NCBI GenBank assembly: GCA_003254905.1
Contig: QANU01010167.1
Coordinates: 1-64,000 of the forward strand
DNA length: 64,000 nucleotides
DNA from: Nissolia schottii
Lineage: Eukaryota; Streptophyta; Magnoliopsida; Fabales; Fabaceae
Direction of reading: 5' to 3'
In this document: positions 21,156-33,045 of the stretch, one piece after another
Position numbering within the stretch: the stretch's first letter is position 1
Layout of the letters: the number at the start of each line of letters is the position of its first letter
Made by a program: the position numbers and the translations under genes
Notes under the pieces: generated by a model
Seen by the model: the letters and a program-made list of their open reading frames with translations, nothing else
Told to the model about the DNA's origin: nothing
Database searches by the model: none

Positions 21156-21569
21156 CCCGTAATATTTCTCCAACAACATAGCCATGAACTGACCCCATGT
21201 GACAGGAGCTACCTGTTGCTCCAAAGGAAGTCTAACTGTCCCCCACTATTCACCTGCAGCTCCCTCTAGCTGCCTAGCTGCAAACTTCACTTTCTGAGCC
21301 TCTGTACAAGCTATGTCCTCAAAGACTTGTTCCATTTTCCTGATCCAACTATGGACCACCTCGGGGTCCATTGCTCCTTCGAACTTGGGTGGATTCACCC
21401 TTGTGAATTGGACGTACTTCTGACCATCTACTTCTTGAGGTGTCTGTGGGGCGTTCCTTTGGGTTAGCGCAGCTGCTATCTGAGCATTTGTCTGAACCAT
21501 TTCCCGAAGGATGTCTGCGAGGTCCACTTGTTCGGAGTTACGTTGTGCAGGGTCCCTACGCGGCGGCAT
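21156..21569 (-). pseudogene. Ty3 chromovirus (Tekay-like) gag fragment
   Basis: On the minus strand an MPPRRDPAQRN start at 21569 leads into FTRVNPPKFEGAMDPEVVHSW and QVFEDIACTEAQKVKFAARQ, a chromovirus Gag N-terminus. A stop at 21246 replaces the first Trp of the expected GEWW motif. Gag-like reading (PVTWGQFMAMLLEKYYGPF) continues to about 21155, where it is cut by the end of a plus-strand LTR. It belongs to the PBS and LTR to its right. Independent of the gag at 14446 and less damaged. Confidence 0.85.
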
Positions 21570-21724
21570 GGCTAGTCGTTGTACCTACACAAATCCTTAG
21601 TTGATCAGGCTCAAGGAAGGCTAGTACACTTAACATAGCACATACGACTTATTAGAGCCATGCACTGTGATCATGCTCGAAAGCATAGTGCAGCTCATCC
21701 CCCAGGCTCTTAAAGGACTAAACT

Positions 21725-21736
21725 GCTCTGATACCA
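21725..21736 (-). other. Primer-binding site, exact initiator tRNA-Met match
   Basis: Reads TGGTATCAGAGC on the minus strand, a perfect complement of the plant initiator tRNA-Met 3' end. It is two bases from the LTR end at 21739. Confidence 0.9.
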
Positions 21737-23330
21737 TATGTAACACCCTAGCTAGCTAGCCTACGCTTAAGTCACAAGCTTGCTAGCTAAGTTGTTATCT
21801 GCTCTGGTGGGGATAATACTTAGTCCTGTTTGTACATTGAACATATTGTTACCCAAAATATGGACCAGATTAAAACTTTCTTTGTACATTACATAGAGTA
21901 AATTAGGAGCCTTGTCATGTTAGAGCATACATCGCGGGCGGAAACATAGCATGCTTAACTAATAGAATATGGAGATAGGTAACACATGGCAAGCAACAAA
22001 CATTGGTCCATCACACGTTCATACATAAATACATAGGTTATCTTAAGTAGCAAGTACCAAATGTCACATAATAGTGCACGTACATATATACAATCTACTA
22101 GCTATTAATCTAATCTTCTGCTGCTCGGTCTTGGACACCTCCTCTTTATACTGTTCCGCTCCTTGTCCTTCGTCATAACCTGGAGTCATGGATGAGTGGG
22201 GTGAGAACATAGCATTCTCAGTGGAAAACCTTAAGGGTTAGGGGACTTCTTTTTCCTCATACAGGCTCCAGGCCGCTAAGGGATTTCTAGGTGTTACAGT
22301 TATACTATAGTCCTACTGGTTATTAAGATCCATACTAAGCCTGAGCAGCTTTATCTAAATTAACTATGTGACGGGGGAACCTATTCTTCATTAACTAAGT
22401 CATCTGTTCTCTACCTTACTTCCTAAGTTATACATAATCGCATATTTCACCTAATCACATAATAAGCCTCAGTGCGCGTCCACTTATAACCATGCCCATT
22501 TTAATTATAAGCTTCTTCGCACCTCCACTTATGTACAGTTATATCACTTAGAGCACATACTTCAAGCTCAACCCCCCTGTAACGGTGGCCTACCACAACA
22601 GGCTTCCTTTCTGTCTCAGTACCGTGAGGACTAGTCAGCGTTTAACCTTAGTAGCTCACGATAGGAGAGTCCATCCTTATGCTAGGGATGGCGAGGGGAT
22701 CCTACCCCGTCCTTATGCTAGGGACGAGCCATACCCAGGGTTCAGCTTGCCTTTCCTGCCGGCTAGTGGCACAGCTAGGAAAAGAATCCTTTAACATTAT
22801 TATCCTACCTTTCCTTTTTAGGGGCTGAGTGACGTCATGCCCTATTCCTTTTTCCCTTCCTTTCCTTAATCCATTCCATGACACATAATCACATAAGATG
22901 CACATCAATACAATCCCTTTCCAGTCAACAATCCATATGCCTTAAACATAATTCCTCAATTCATAACAATTGACATACTTCCACGTTCTAACAATCAATT
23001 CCATCATAAATCTCATATTTTCTTATCCATTACCTCATGAAGTACATAGCACATCTGGCACATATTTATATATTCATGCAACACATAACACATAGAACAT
23101 ACATAACTCAACATTTCATGTTTAAACATTTCCTTAACATAAATCATAAATTTCTACAACAATAAGAAACTTACTTTCCTCATCAATTTCAACATATATA
23201 AAGAACATAAATTCATGCTCCAACCCTTCTTGAACATAAACAGACATCAAACTCGTCACTAGGAAAACAGACGTCTGGTTTTTGTCAGAAAATAGCGATC
23301 AGAAACCGGAGTGGTTTAAGACCTTACCCA

Positions 23331-23620
23331 AAGGTTTTTGATAGTTCTAAATCCATTTTTTTATGAAAACAAACCCAGATTTTTAGTCTTGATGCCCGAA
23401 TTTACAGTTTTGCCCTCGTTTGTCCAAAATGTCATTTTTACCCATAAACTCCGATTTTCTTGAAAATTTTGGTTCTCACAAATCCGATGTGCTCAAGACT
23501 TGGTCCTAAGGTTTTTGATAGTTCTAAATCCATTTTTTATGAAAACAAACCCAGATTTTTAGTCTTGATGACCGAAATTACAGTTTTGACAATTTTGCCC
23601 TTATGTGCCCAAAATGTAGT
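23331..23620. repeat. Direct duplication, period about 177
   Basis: AAGGTTTTTGATAGTTCTAA through CCCAGATTTTTAGTCTTGATG and TACAGTTTTG occurs at 23331 and again at 23508. Confidence 0.85.
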
Positions 23621-24394
23621 TTTTTCCCTTATGTCACATTCTTTCAAAATCAAACCCATGTACCAACCTTGGACCTCCATAACAAAATTTTTAGCAACCA
23701 CATAACATCATTCCAACATTTAAACGCCACATAACACATGCAAGCATCATTTTACAACAATCATCACATAATCATATGATTGAAGCATAGAACCATCAAA
23801 AGATGGTCTAAGCTAGATTTACCCACTCTTAAGCAACTTGAACCAGATTCTTGGTTATACAAAGGAGACTCCTTGGATGACTTGATGAGGCACCAAGGCT
23901 TGCATGCAAGGTCCTCCAAGGATGATGGTGGTGGCGATTTTTGGTGATGTTTTTGGCACCGAATCTGCTTGGCCTTGCTCCTACTATGGCCTAGCTTTGC
24001 TCGTTCCTAGTTTTGGCTTGTTGATGATGGATTCTGGGCAAGACCTTGCCATAGTTTTCTCTCAAGAAAAATTGAGAAAATCAAGAGAGGATGATGACCA
24101 AGAGGCTACGGTTTTCAGCAAGGAATATGATGGAGAATTTCGATGAACTTGGAAGAACACAAGAAATGCTTTACACGGTTTGCTTTCCTTTGTTTTGCTT
24201 TGCTTTGAATTTCTCAAGGAAAGCAAATTAAGTTGAAGGAGCTATATTTTCAGTGGCTGAAAGAGAAGAAAGAAAACAAGGAAAATAAAGAGAATTTGCA
24301 AGGAAAGAAATGAATTGAAACCGAGTTGCATATCCAAGCATTGCTACGGTTTGCCTTGGTTTATGAATTTGAATTGAATTTTGACATGAACAAA

Positions 24395-24680
24395 GGCTGA
24401 TTACTTTGGCTTCAGCTGAGTGAAATGATGAAAGAAACGTGAGTGCATGACCATATCTTAGGTGTCATTGTGCATGGCTTGTTAGGTGTCATTGTGCATG
24501 GTTTATTAGGTGTCATGGCTTCTAATTGCTAAGTGCCTAGCAAGCAATCCGTGGCTGATTACTTTGGCTTCAATTGAGTGAAATGATGAGAGAAAACATG
24601 AGGGCATGACCATATCTTAGGTGTCATTGTGCATGGCTTGTTTGGTGTCATTGTGCATGTCTTCATTTGCTTTATCTTAG
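24395..24680. repeat. Direct duplication, period about 157
   Basis: GGCTGATTACTTTGGCTTCA through TCTTAGGTGTCATTGTGCATGG starts at 24395 and again at 24552. Within it TAGGTGTCATTGTGCATGG is itself repeated. Confidence 0.85.
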
Positions 24681-25282
24681 GCATGTGTTTGCCTTTAGAG
24701 TTCATCATGGGCTGAAGCAATTTAAATTGCTGAAATTAATTTTTGGAAATCAAAAATCAAGGAGACAAAATGATTATGGCCTTGGATTACTTGTCATCAT
24801 GCATGGCTATTATTTTGCTAAGTGTTTAGCAAGCTATCCGTGGCTTGCCATGTACCATGGCTGAAATTTGTTGGAAAATTTATCACTTAAAAGGGTGTTC
24901 GTGATAACATGTTTGTCCATTAATTGTCCGGTTACGCACATACTCGCGCACTCGAAAAATTAACGAACGACCCAAAATTCATCTAAACATAATTTGGCAT
25001 ACATCAAACACTTAAAATGAGAAATTTATATTGATCTTAGGTACTCAAATTTTTTCTCTCGTAAGAGTGTAGTTTTCGGGTACCTTTGATACGTATTTAA
25101 ATTCTGACGATGATCGAAATTCGGTTTGGATCTCGCAAAATTCCGCGAGATTGCGAAACCATTATCTTGACTGGTATATATTTTTTTTTTAAATTTCTTT
25201 TATAATTATTTCCAGTCTAAATCATTGTCTCGTAATTTATTAATTATGCGAATTTTTCTTAGAGAAAAAGCGGGATGTTACA

Positions 25283-25521
25283 CTTACTAGGTTGTTATCC
25301 ACTTGGTGGGAATACTTATAGTCCTTAATTACTTTTGAAATATAACTCTTTACCCAAAATATGGACCGATTTGAAATTTTCTTAACTTATTTTACTTATA
25401 GTAAGAATTATGATCCACGCGTGGAAAGAATCATATAGTACAAACGATAGAGCCTTATGGCATAACGATCATCAAGCATAAGTATTGGCAATCAAACAAA
25501 TTCAAGCAAGTGACAAGAAAT
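25283..25521 (-). repeat. Tekay-like LTR fragment, terminal part
   Basis: Contains CTTACTAGGTTGTTATCC and CAAAATATGGACCGATTTGAAAT, the family's terminal block in minus orientation. The LTR at 21739-25282 is inserted near its end. The fragment is split by an Athila-type solo LTR and resumes at 26973. Confidence 0.7.
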
Positions 25522-26972
25522 TTATTAAGTGTCATATTTACGCAATTTCACCTATTAAAATGACACCTGTTTGCTTAGGTTTCAATGAATTATCTAACTA
25601 AATTCCCCACTTTTATAAGAATTCTAATATAATCTAAAGAGGGATGCAAACATATCAAAAGAAAGAATTGAAGAAAATCCCACAAAGAATGAAGCAAAGA
25701 GAAAAGGAGCAAAAGAAGCAAAAAGACAAAGTCAGAGGAGAAGTCGCTCAGCAGTACCAACAGGCTGCTCAGCGATCACACAGAGCTAAACCGCGCAACG
25801 TGTCCCCTAGTCCGCTCAGCGAAGACTTACTTCAGAGTGAAGAAACTTAGACGTGAAGCAAGCTCTGCAGCCGCCTTGCCGCTCTGCTCTGACTCCGCTC
25901 AGCGCGTTGCACGCCACTCAGCGGCTCTGACAGATAATGTCAGAGCAGAGCCACCACGCAGAGGATAAAACCTGGTGGTGAAGAAAGTTGCACCGCTCAG
26001 CGGTGCCCTGAGGCCGCTGAGCGGACCTGGTCAATTTCAGCCTATAAATAGAGGCTCAAGGCTCACACTTTAGAAGGCACTTCCAACACATTTCTTACAC
26101 ACATTTTCTCATAGTTTAGGGCACGAATTGTAGTGTAGTTGGCAACAAAGAGGAGGCTAGTGAAGGAGCCAATAGTGATCAACGAAGCACGGCGGTCGTT
26201 GTCATAACAGCGTGATAACGTGTCATGGTAAGTGTCCATCACCTTGCCTCTGAGATTCTCTCTTGTAAGATGGGTTTCTAATCCTCTTATTATTGGGATT
26301 TTGATGATTATTAGAGCATGATTGTATCCATGTACTTTTGCATTAATGAATCTATCATTTTCTATGATTTGCATGGATTGATTTTACGCTTAATGCTTGT
26401 TTTAGATTAGTTGCCTAAAGCATGATTTCAAACTGAATGGTTGCGCGTGAGAATAGCATCATAAAGTTGGACTTAAATCAATTCATCTGATAAACCTAAT
26501 TGTTAGAGATAGAGTTAGGGTTATTAGTCGTTTTAACATCTGAAATAATGTTAGTTCACTTTGTTAAGTTTGTGCAAGAAATTGACAGCATAATAAAGGA
26601 ACCCTAATGATCTTTTCATGCTCGAGAGAGATGAACAAGTTAAGAACTCGTGGCGAGCAATCAAAGAAATGATAATTTTGATGTATTGAGTAAATGAATT
26701 CATGAAACTATAATAGGATTCAATTCCCAACAAGCTTCCTGATCTATCTCTGATTCGTTGCCTATTTATCTTTTATCTTGTTTACTTATTTATCTAAAAA
26801 TCAAACTCTCAATCGTTCACTTTATTGTTTAATAAACAAGCTCAAGAACGATATTTATGCAACTCTCTATGGATAGACTATATTGACTATACTGCAATTG
26901 GATTCCTTGAGGATCTGAAAGCTGTCAAGAATGATATATTAAACGACAAGAGTGTTTGAAAAGCTTTCAACA
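25522..26972 (+). repeat. Athila-type solo LTR, plus strand, old
   Basis: Colinear with the LTRs of the element at 46231: a TTATTAAGTGTC start equivalent to TGATAAGTGCC, a GCTCAGCGG cluster (25745-26020), TATAAATAG at 26043, a leader about a seedling-long AT-rich stretch later ending in TATACTGCAATTGGATTCC, and a GCTTTCAACA end. Flanks GAAAT/GAATT are a one-mismatch TSD. There is no internal coding sequence. More diverged than the other Athila-type LTRs; boundaries are uncertain by a few bases. Confidence 0.75.
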
Positions 26973-27650
26973 GAATTTCAACAATATGGTCCATCATATA
27001 CATTAGCATTAATTTACATATGCTATTCATTAGTTTACTGTACACATAACATTGTCAAATAGTAAATACAAGATAAGAAGCTAGGGACTGATAGAATCCT
27101 ATCCATCGAGTCCGTACAAAAGTATCATGGAAGACTATGCCCAATAGGCTACTGCTTCTTCACGACTCCTCCTGATCTCATCTGGGTCCTCGGCCAAGTC
27201 TTCGTCCTCCTCATCTTCTTCCTCCTCTTCTTCTACCTCTTACCCTTCCTCTGAGTCTAGCTCCATCAGGTCCTCATCCTTTGAGTCCTCTATGGCGGCT
27301 TTCGGGGAACCGAGGATAGGGGAACCGTCGTCCTCCTTAACCCCTTGTGAAGTCTCAGAAATGGTAAACAGGTCTCAGTGCGCTATAGATGGCCCTGCCT
27401 CGGCGTTATGAGCCTGAGGAGCGAGCTGGCGTCGGAACAGAGGGTTGACCCATTTTCTAGGTCCACAGTGGTAACACTGGGACTGATATTGAGGTGGCAA
27501 TGAGTTTGGGTCGAGCTCCACATCTTTTTTCGTAAGGCGGAGCTCGTCCTCATCAACGTCTAGGAGGATTGGAGTAGCGGGTGATGATCCAAGGCTCATA
27601 GGTGGACTGGAGGGTGGCATAGGGTCTGGCAGAGAGTGATGCGGAGATTC
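26973..27650 (-). repeat. Tekay-like LTR fragment carrying the acidic ORF
   Basis: Continuation of the fragment at 25283 after the Athila-type insertion. It includes CATCGAGTCCGTACAAAAG and the minus-strand ORF ending in a long Glu/Asp tract. It fades into unclassified sequence near 27650, so its own 5' part is missing. Confidence 0.65.
27160..27620 (-). pseudogene. LTR-internal acidic ORF, best-preserved copy
   Basis: From ATG at 27620 the minus strand is open for 81 codons with SPPMSLGSSPATPILLDVDE, then GPRKWVNPLFRRQLAPQ. A TGA stop at 27375 replaces what is Trp in the 12465 copy. The same frame goes on through DSKDEDLMELDSEE and, after another stop, a run of Glu/Asp. Three diverged LTRs keep the same order (SLG/SP segment, RK-V-P-RR segment, acidic tail) in LTR sense orientation. 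No known domain is recognised. Confidence 0.55.
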
Positions 27651-29063
27651 GAAGGTTTTTCAACGTCTACTGTTGTTCAAATTAAAGGTTTTTCAATTTT
27701 TTCCACAAATAAAAATCGGAGGAAATTCCATTATTTTTATTTGCCATCATTTCGCGGCTCCCAGCACATTGTGACAAATACAAGAATGGATTAAATTTGA
27801 AGAAAATTCGAAAAGATTTGGTTCAAGATATCACAAAAATGTTTCCATGTTTTCTTTGTCATGTACTTTTCACCTTGATAGAGGATGAATCTCGACATGG
27901 CTCCAACAATATTATATATCTTCCTTATAGCTATGGGAGACTCAAATCAACTCAATCCAAACTCTATAGCAAAATCTATGGCATTTTTGCCATCTCAGTG
28001 TAGTGTTGTCAAGATGTGTGAATAGTGACAATCGGTTGAGTGGCTAAATTCGACCGCTCGGGTGCCCATGCCACAATAGAAATTCTTTTTTTTAGCATTT
28101 TTGACCTATTTTTGACCCATGGATATAAATAGAACACCAAGAAATGCCTCATCACATATATCAAATCAGTTTTGAAGGAATAGACTTCCCTAGGAGGCTA
28201 CTAGGGCAAGAGAGATGCGGCCAAGAAGCCACATGAGAGTAGAATAATCATCGTTTGTCAGGACTATATAGGTGTTCATCAATGACTTGTTTCTCTTTTT
28301 TTTCACTTTCTTTTCTTTTTCTTCTTCTCCATTCATGAACTAAGTCCCTTGCTAGAACATTGATGTAACTTCTTACGGTGTTATCTTAGTTACTTTTATT
28401 ATACAGTTTCAATTTATGTGTTTAAATTTTCTATAATTGTTCTTAATGCTTTTGGATGCTTGATTACCATATGGATAAATGGTGTCTTTCCTGATAACTT
28501 GACAGAGGGATTTTGAGAGTGCTTCATGTTATAGAAACCATAGGCTGAGTGAAACTCTGAGAAAAATAAATACTAAATATGTGGTTATGTGTGGGGTAGC
28601 TATAGTTAATTCACGCTTTGAATAGGTTTAGACTTTGTGAAGAGAATAGGGGAAATCAAGGATAAGAAAGTGGTTTGACCTTGAGAGGTTAATAACTAGT
28701 GACCCCGACCATTAATTTGCTCAATCAATAACTGTATAGTAATTGTTTTAGGATAGTATTCGGGACTTGTCTATGAGTATGCCTGAGTCTAGGGTAACTG
28801 AAGGGAATTGCCCTAGTATTTTGTTCTAAAGTAATTTTTATACTGTAGAAGGATGGGAAGACGCCTTGACGGAAGCTCCAATATAATGTTCCTGACGTGA
28901 GAGAGTAGCGGTGGGGTATACCCGCAAAGGTACTTCAATGCTTAAGTAAGCACAAGAGTTTTTGTGAGTACTCAACAGTGAGAATAAGTAATACCTGGTG
29001 ACCTAAGATCATGTGCTTTTAAAGGTAAGCTAGGTCAGTTAATTACATATAGAATGCGACTAA
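27651..29063. other. Unclassified LTR-like DNA, left part
   Basis: No coding domain found; the 68-codon frame at 27797-28003 has no recognisable motif. TATAAATAG near 28125, a pyrimidine-rich stretch (28280-28330) and the CGCAAAGGTACTTCAATGC phrase near 28925 suggest an LTR of another Ty3 lineage. The sequence is interrupted at ACTAA (29059-29063) and continues at 33046. Confidence 0.45.
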
Positions 29064-32000
29064 TGTAACATCCCAGTTTTCCCTTAGCAAAGGTTTCGCC
29101 TAGTACGTTTGTGTGCGAACTCTTGTAGAGGTTGGAAGCGTGAACTACAGGTGTCCGTCAAGCACTGGGACGCCTGTGACTATGTGGTTAGGGTAGACAA
29201 GTGCCAGATTTAGGAAGGTTAGGCTTTGGAATCTCGAAGGGGAAGAATAAGGCTTATTGAGCAGATGTAGAAATGCAAGGAAGTAAAGAGAGGAGTGCAT
29301 GAGGGTCGAGTGAGCAAGGCAATGGAATAACTAAGTTTAAAGAGGACACGTATACATCACATAAATGGGGTTAAAGACGTAGGTAAAAGTACAACTAGGG
29401 GTGGACGTATCAACATAAAACTAAGAAGAGGGAATAACAATCAAGCGTGAGGGGATCAAGTTTGAGCGCGGTTGCATAATCTAATTTAGGTTTCACCTAG
29501 AGAAGTATGTAAGGTGGGGTCTTGGAGGACAAAGGAAGGCGTACTAAGCTTAAGAAGGAAAAGGTGCTAAGAGTGTGAGGGAAGCAAAAAGAATATGAAA
29601 TCAGGAGCGATCGAGGTCAGGATGGTAACCCTAAGATATTAAGGTGAAAAGGGAGAATCAAAAAGGAATAGAAGGAGTGTGGAATACCAGAGAGCTCAGG
29701 AATAAGGGAGGATGTCTGAAAACGCGAGCGACGTTGGAGACGTTAAGAAAGTAGAAGCCTGATTCCCTAGGACACGAGTGTCTGTAGAAATTATTCTGTT
29801 TAGTTTCTCAAAATTCTGCTGACACTCAAAGGATTCCCCTTGACCCTTAGAATTGGATAGAACACCTAAAACGTCTGTCAGACGGAATTATGTTCACTTT
29901 TGAACGATTCTACAGACACTAGAACGGCTCCGTTTAGCCGGTAGAATTGAGCAGAGAGTTCCAAGTCCCTGGAAACCCAACCGGTACCGGGGAAAAGTTT
30001 CAAATACCTTAGATTAGTCCCACAACTTCATTAGGAGGACTAGGCGATCGCAGAAATGCAAGTTGAACTGGCGTTTGTCGCCACCGACACTTAACGGTGT
30101 GCCAAAGGTATCTGTGAAGAATATACCTCCAGAGAAAAATTCACCAATACCTTGAAGTATTTACACCTCCATATAGAAGACAATTAGAGGATCGCAACGG
30201 TATAAGCGGAATATTTTTCGAACGACCGTGCGAGACGCACCGGCACTGCGAACGACTGAATACGAGCGAAACGGGACTGAGTGGGACCCACATGGGAGAT
30301 GACCACGTGATTATTCAGCTTTTCCAAGGAAAATAATTAAATATTCATTGATGTGACTTGATTTGACTTCATAATTATCCAAACTAATTAAATAATTAGG
30401 AAATTAAATTATAATGGCATTTTGCTAATTTTTGCCAAGGGTAAAATGGTAAAATGGGCATTCACCTTGGGCTATAAATGCCCCCTCCCCAAAACCGAAA
30501 ATGACATAGAAAAATTGGAACCTTGCCAGAACTCTGTCCGTTTGCCCGATCGACTGCTGTTCGGTCAAACTGGAGACCCAGACACTGCCTGCCTCAAACC
30601 CGGTTCACTTCCTCCAGGAATCCCCTAACCCTAACCCACGAAAATCCCTTCAAAGCCCTAAGGAAAGCTTGAAGAAATTCAGCCAAGAGGAGCTCGGAGG
30701 CGTCAGAGCAATCCCGGAGCCAACAGGAACCGTCAGAACCGAGGGAACACCGAAGCCAGGCAGAAGTTCTGCACTCAGAGGACCGCTCTCCCCCAACTTT
30801 CTCATCATCCAACCAGCCTCCAAAGCCTCTAAAGAAGGTAGGTAAACTTGGCTTGCTCACCCCTTGGTGGCTTATGTTTGCTTGTATGTGTTTATGTGCT
30901 TGTATGCCTTATGATAGATTATGTTAGAAATGCTATGCTAGGCCTTAGGAGATGATTCTGAAGGGTCCTGTGACCTGGACTAGCTAGGATTTTATTGGTT
31001 GGAATATGTATAAAAAAAAAACCCAAGAAGTGTCCATGAGAAAGGATGGCAAGAAACCAAGAAAACCAAAGAAGTATGTTGTTGTTCGCCTAGGTATCGC
31101 TGAGCGGCCTCATAAGTCACTGAGCGATCTTATGAACCGCTGAGCAGCCTGTGTGAACCGCTGAGCGAAGTTTACCGCTGAGCGGTCCTATGCTTCGCTG
31201 AGCGGCTCAGGCTGAACTTAAAGATAAGGATGGAAAATGTTTCTAGAACCTGGCGTCAAACCGTTGAGCGGTCTAGATAACCGCTGAGCGGCCTGAGAGC
31301 CCTTTGAAAATGATTTTGAAAACGGGGAGGACCGAGCCTCAGGGACCGCTGAGCGGACCTTAAGTCACGTTGAGTTTCCGGTGAGGCAGGGAGCTCATGG
31401 AAACTGTCTTGGGCACATAGTTCAACAAGCGAAGATTTCATTGATGTACATGATTGATGTATGTAACAGGTGAGATGTATGTGGAACATTGCATGTAGAA
31501 TGGTTAGGATTATAATATGTATGATATCATGCATCATGAGGACTGGGTTGTCAATAAGTGTTAGGACAACCTTAGCACACTAGAGGTTAATCACGTAAAG
31601 CTTAAAGATAATAATTTAACATTAGGTAACAAGTATATAGTTATATGATAGGAATGTCCCTCTCTTGGCACGTCTACGGACACGCCCCTCACCGGTCCCA
31701 AAAGGATTGGTCAATGATGTTGGATGGAAAAGAAAGAAAAAAGGAAATGAAAAGAAAAGAAAAGATGAATGAGAAAGGGTGACGTCACGCCTATGAAATG
31801 ATGATGATATGATGATGATGTATGGGTCTCCACTTGGTTTGTGTCATAGGACCAAACCCCTCGCCCTCCCACTAGGTAGACGGTTATCTCTATTGATGAT
31901 CGAAGACGGAACATTAGTTATCCGCGGTGGTTCCCAACCACTCAGGTTATAGTGCTGCCTGGTCGACGTCAATCAGAGGACAGAAGCAGGTTGTAGATGT

Positions 32001-32751
32001 TTGGCCACATCTACATGAGTGGGAAGACAGGGCGCGACCCTGGTCTGTTAGCTAGCTGGGAGCCGATGCAGTCTCGGTCCATTAGTTAGCCGAGAGCATG
32101 GAAAGAAGGATGTGCCCCGGTCCATTATTAGCCGGCACGCATAAGAGAGTTTCAAAGTTCTCATGCACGAGTTATGAAATGAATGAATGAATATGTGATA
32201 AATGTATATGTGATGAACCAGTATGTGATGCATAAGTATATGATAAAGTATGTAAGTATATGTATGAAGTAAGTACCGTCAAGAGAATGCTCGAGACGGC
32301 TATGTATGTATGCAAGAAAAATAAATAAGCACGAGAACCTAGATAAGAAAGATTAGATCCCCTATCACCTAGTAAAGTAGATAAAGTTGTTTAGGACCCT
32401 AGGCAAAGATAATAATCAATAGGATATTAGTATGCATGGTCACTTAGAAATCCCTGAACGGCCTGGGGGATAACCGAGAAAAAAAGCGATAGGTAGAGCT
32501 AAGGAACCCCACTGAGGACTAAGTGTTCTCACCCCCACTCGGTTATGGATCCAGGTGGGCACAACGAGGAAATCGACCCAAAGGACGCATGGTAGACAAC
32601 AGAGAGTTGTAGATCGGAGCTGGAGCAAAACGGCTACAGATGCGCTAAGGCGATAAATGTTTTTTATTATGTTCTATGCCTTTTATACTTTCTGTGTAAC
32701 TATTTATTATTAAGGCAAATATGTAACTGTCTTTTGGGACCTTGATTGTAA

Positions 32752-32785
<34 letters not shown>

Positions 32786-33045
32786 CTGTTTCTCATGTTC
32801 CACTATGATCTCTACCTAACTTGTGGTAAACGCTAGCTACCATTGTTATATATTCTCTTAATCACACATGGCTCCTAATTTATAACTTGATAAGCACACC
32901 AACGATTTTCAAATCGGTCCATATTTTTGCGTAAGAAGTATTTGCAAAGGTAAAGTAAGGGCTAGAAGTAACCCTACGCAACGAATAACAACCCTGTGAG
33001 CATTGCTTACTACCATGGAAGTGGGCAGTTAGCAGGGGTGTTACA
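29064..33045 (+). repeat. Solo LTR, Tekay-like, 4 kb, perfect TSD ACTAA
   Basis: Runs from TGTAACATCCCAG to AGGGGTGTTACA (3982 bases) with ACTAA at 29059-29063 and 33046-33050. TATA element GGCTATAAATGCC near 30468; a cluster of nine GCTGAGCGG-like motifs at 31091-31352; (TA)n at 32752-32776. Shares its 3' 800 bases with the LTR at 15373. No gag, pol or PBS, so it is a recombination product. Confidence 0.93.
31091..31352. repeat. Cluster of CCGCTGAGCGG motifs
   Basis: Nine copies of (C/T)CGCTGAGCG(G/A) or one-base variants in 260 bases, usually preceded by GAA or AA. About 620 bases downstream of the LTR TATA box, so in the transcribed R/U5 region. Confidence 0.9.

Larger units (their letters stand above)
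21739..25282 (-). repeat. 5' LTR of minus-strand Tekay-like element
   Basis: Bounded by TGTAACACCC (21739) and CGGGATGTTACA (25282), 3544 bases. PBS and gag lie on its left, so this is a genuine 5' LTR. It contains two internal duplications (period about 177 from 23331; period about 157 from 24395). It is inserted into another LTR of the same superfamily, whose terminal block continues at 25283. ORFs inside, such as 23904-24146, have no recognisable domain. Confidence 0.88.

Noticed and set aside
23904..24146. 80-codon plus-strand ORF in the 21739-25282 LTR
   Set aside because: Antisense to the LTR and without a known domain.
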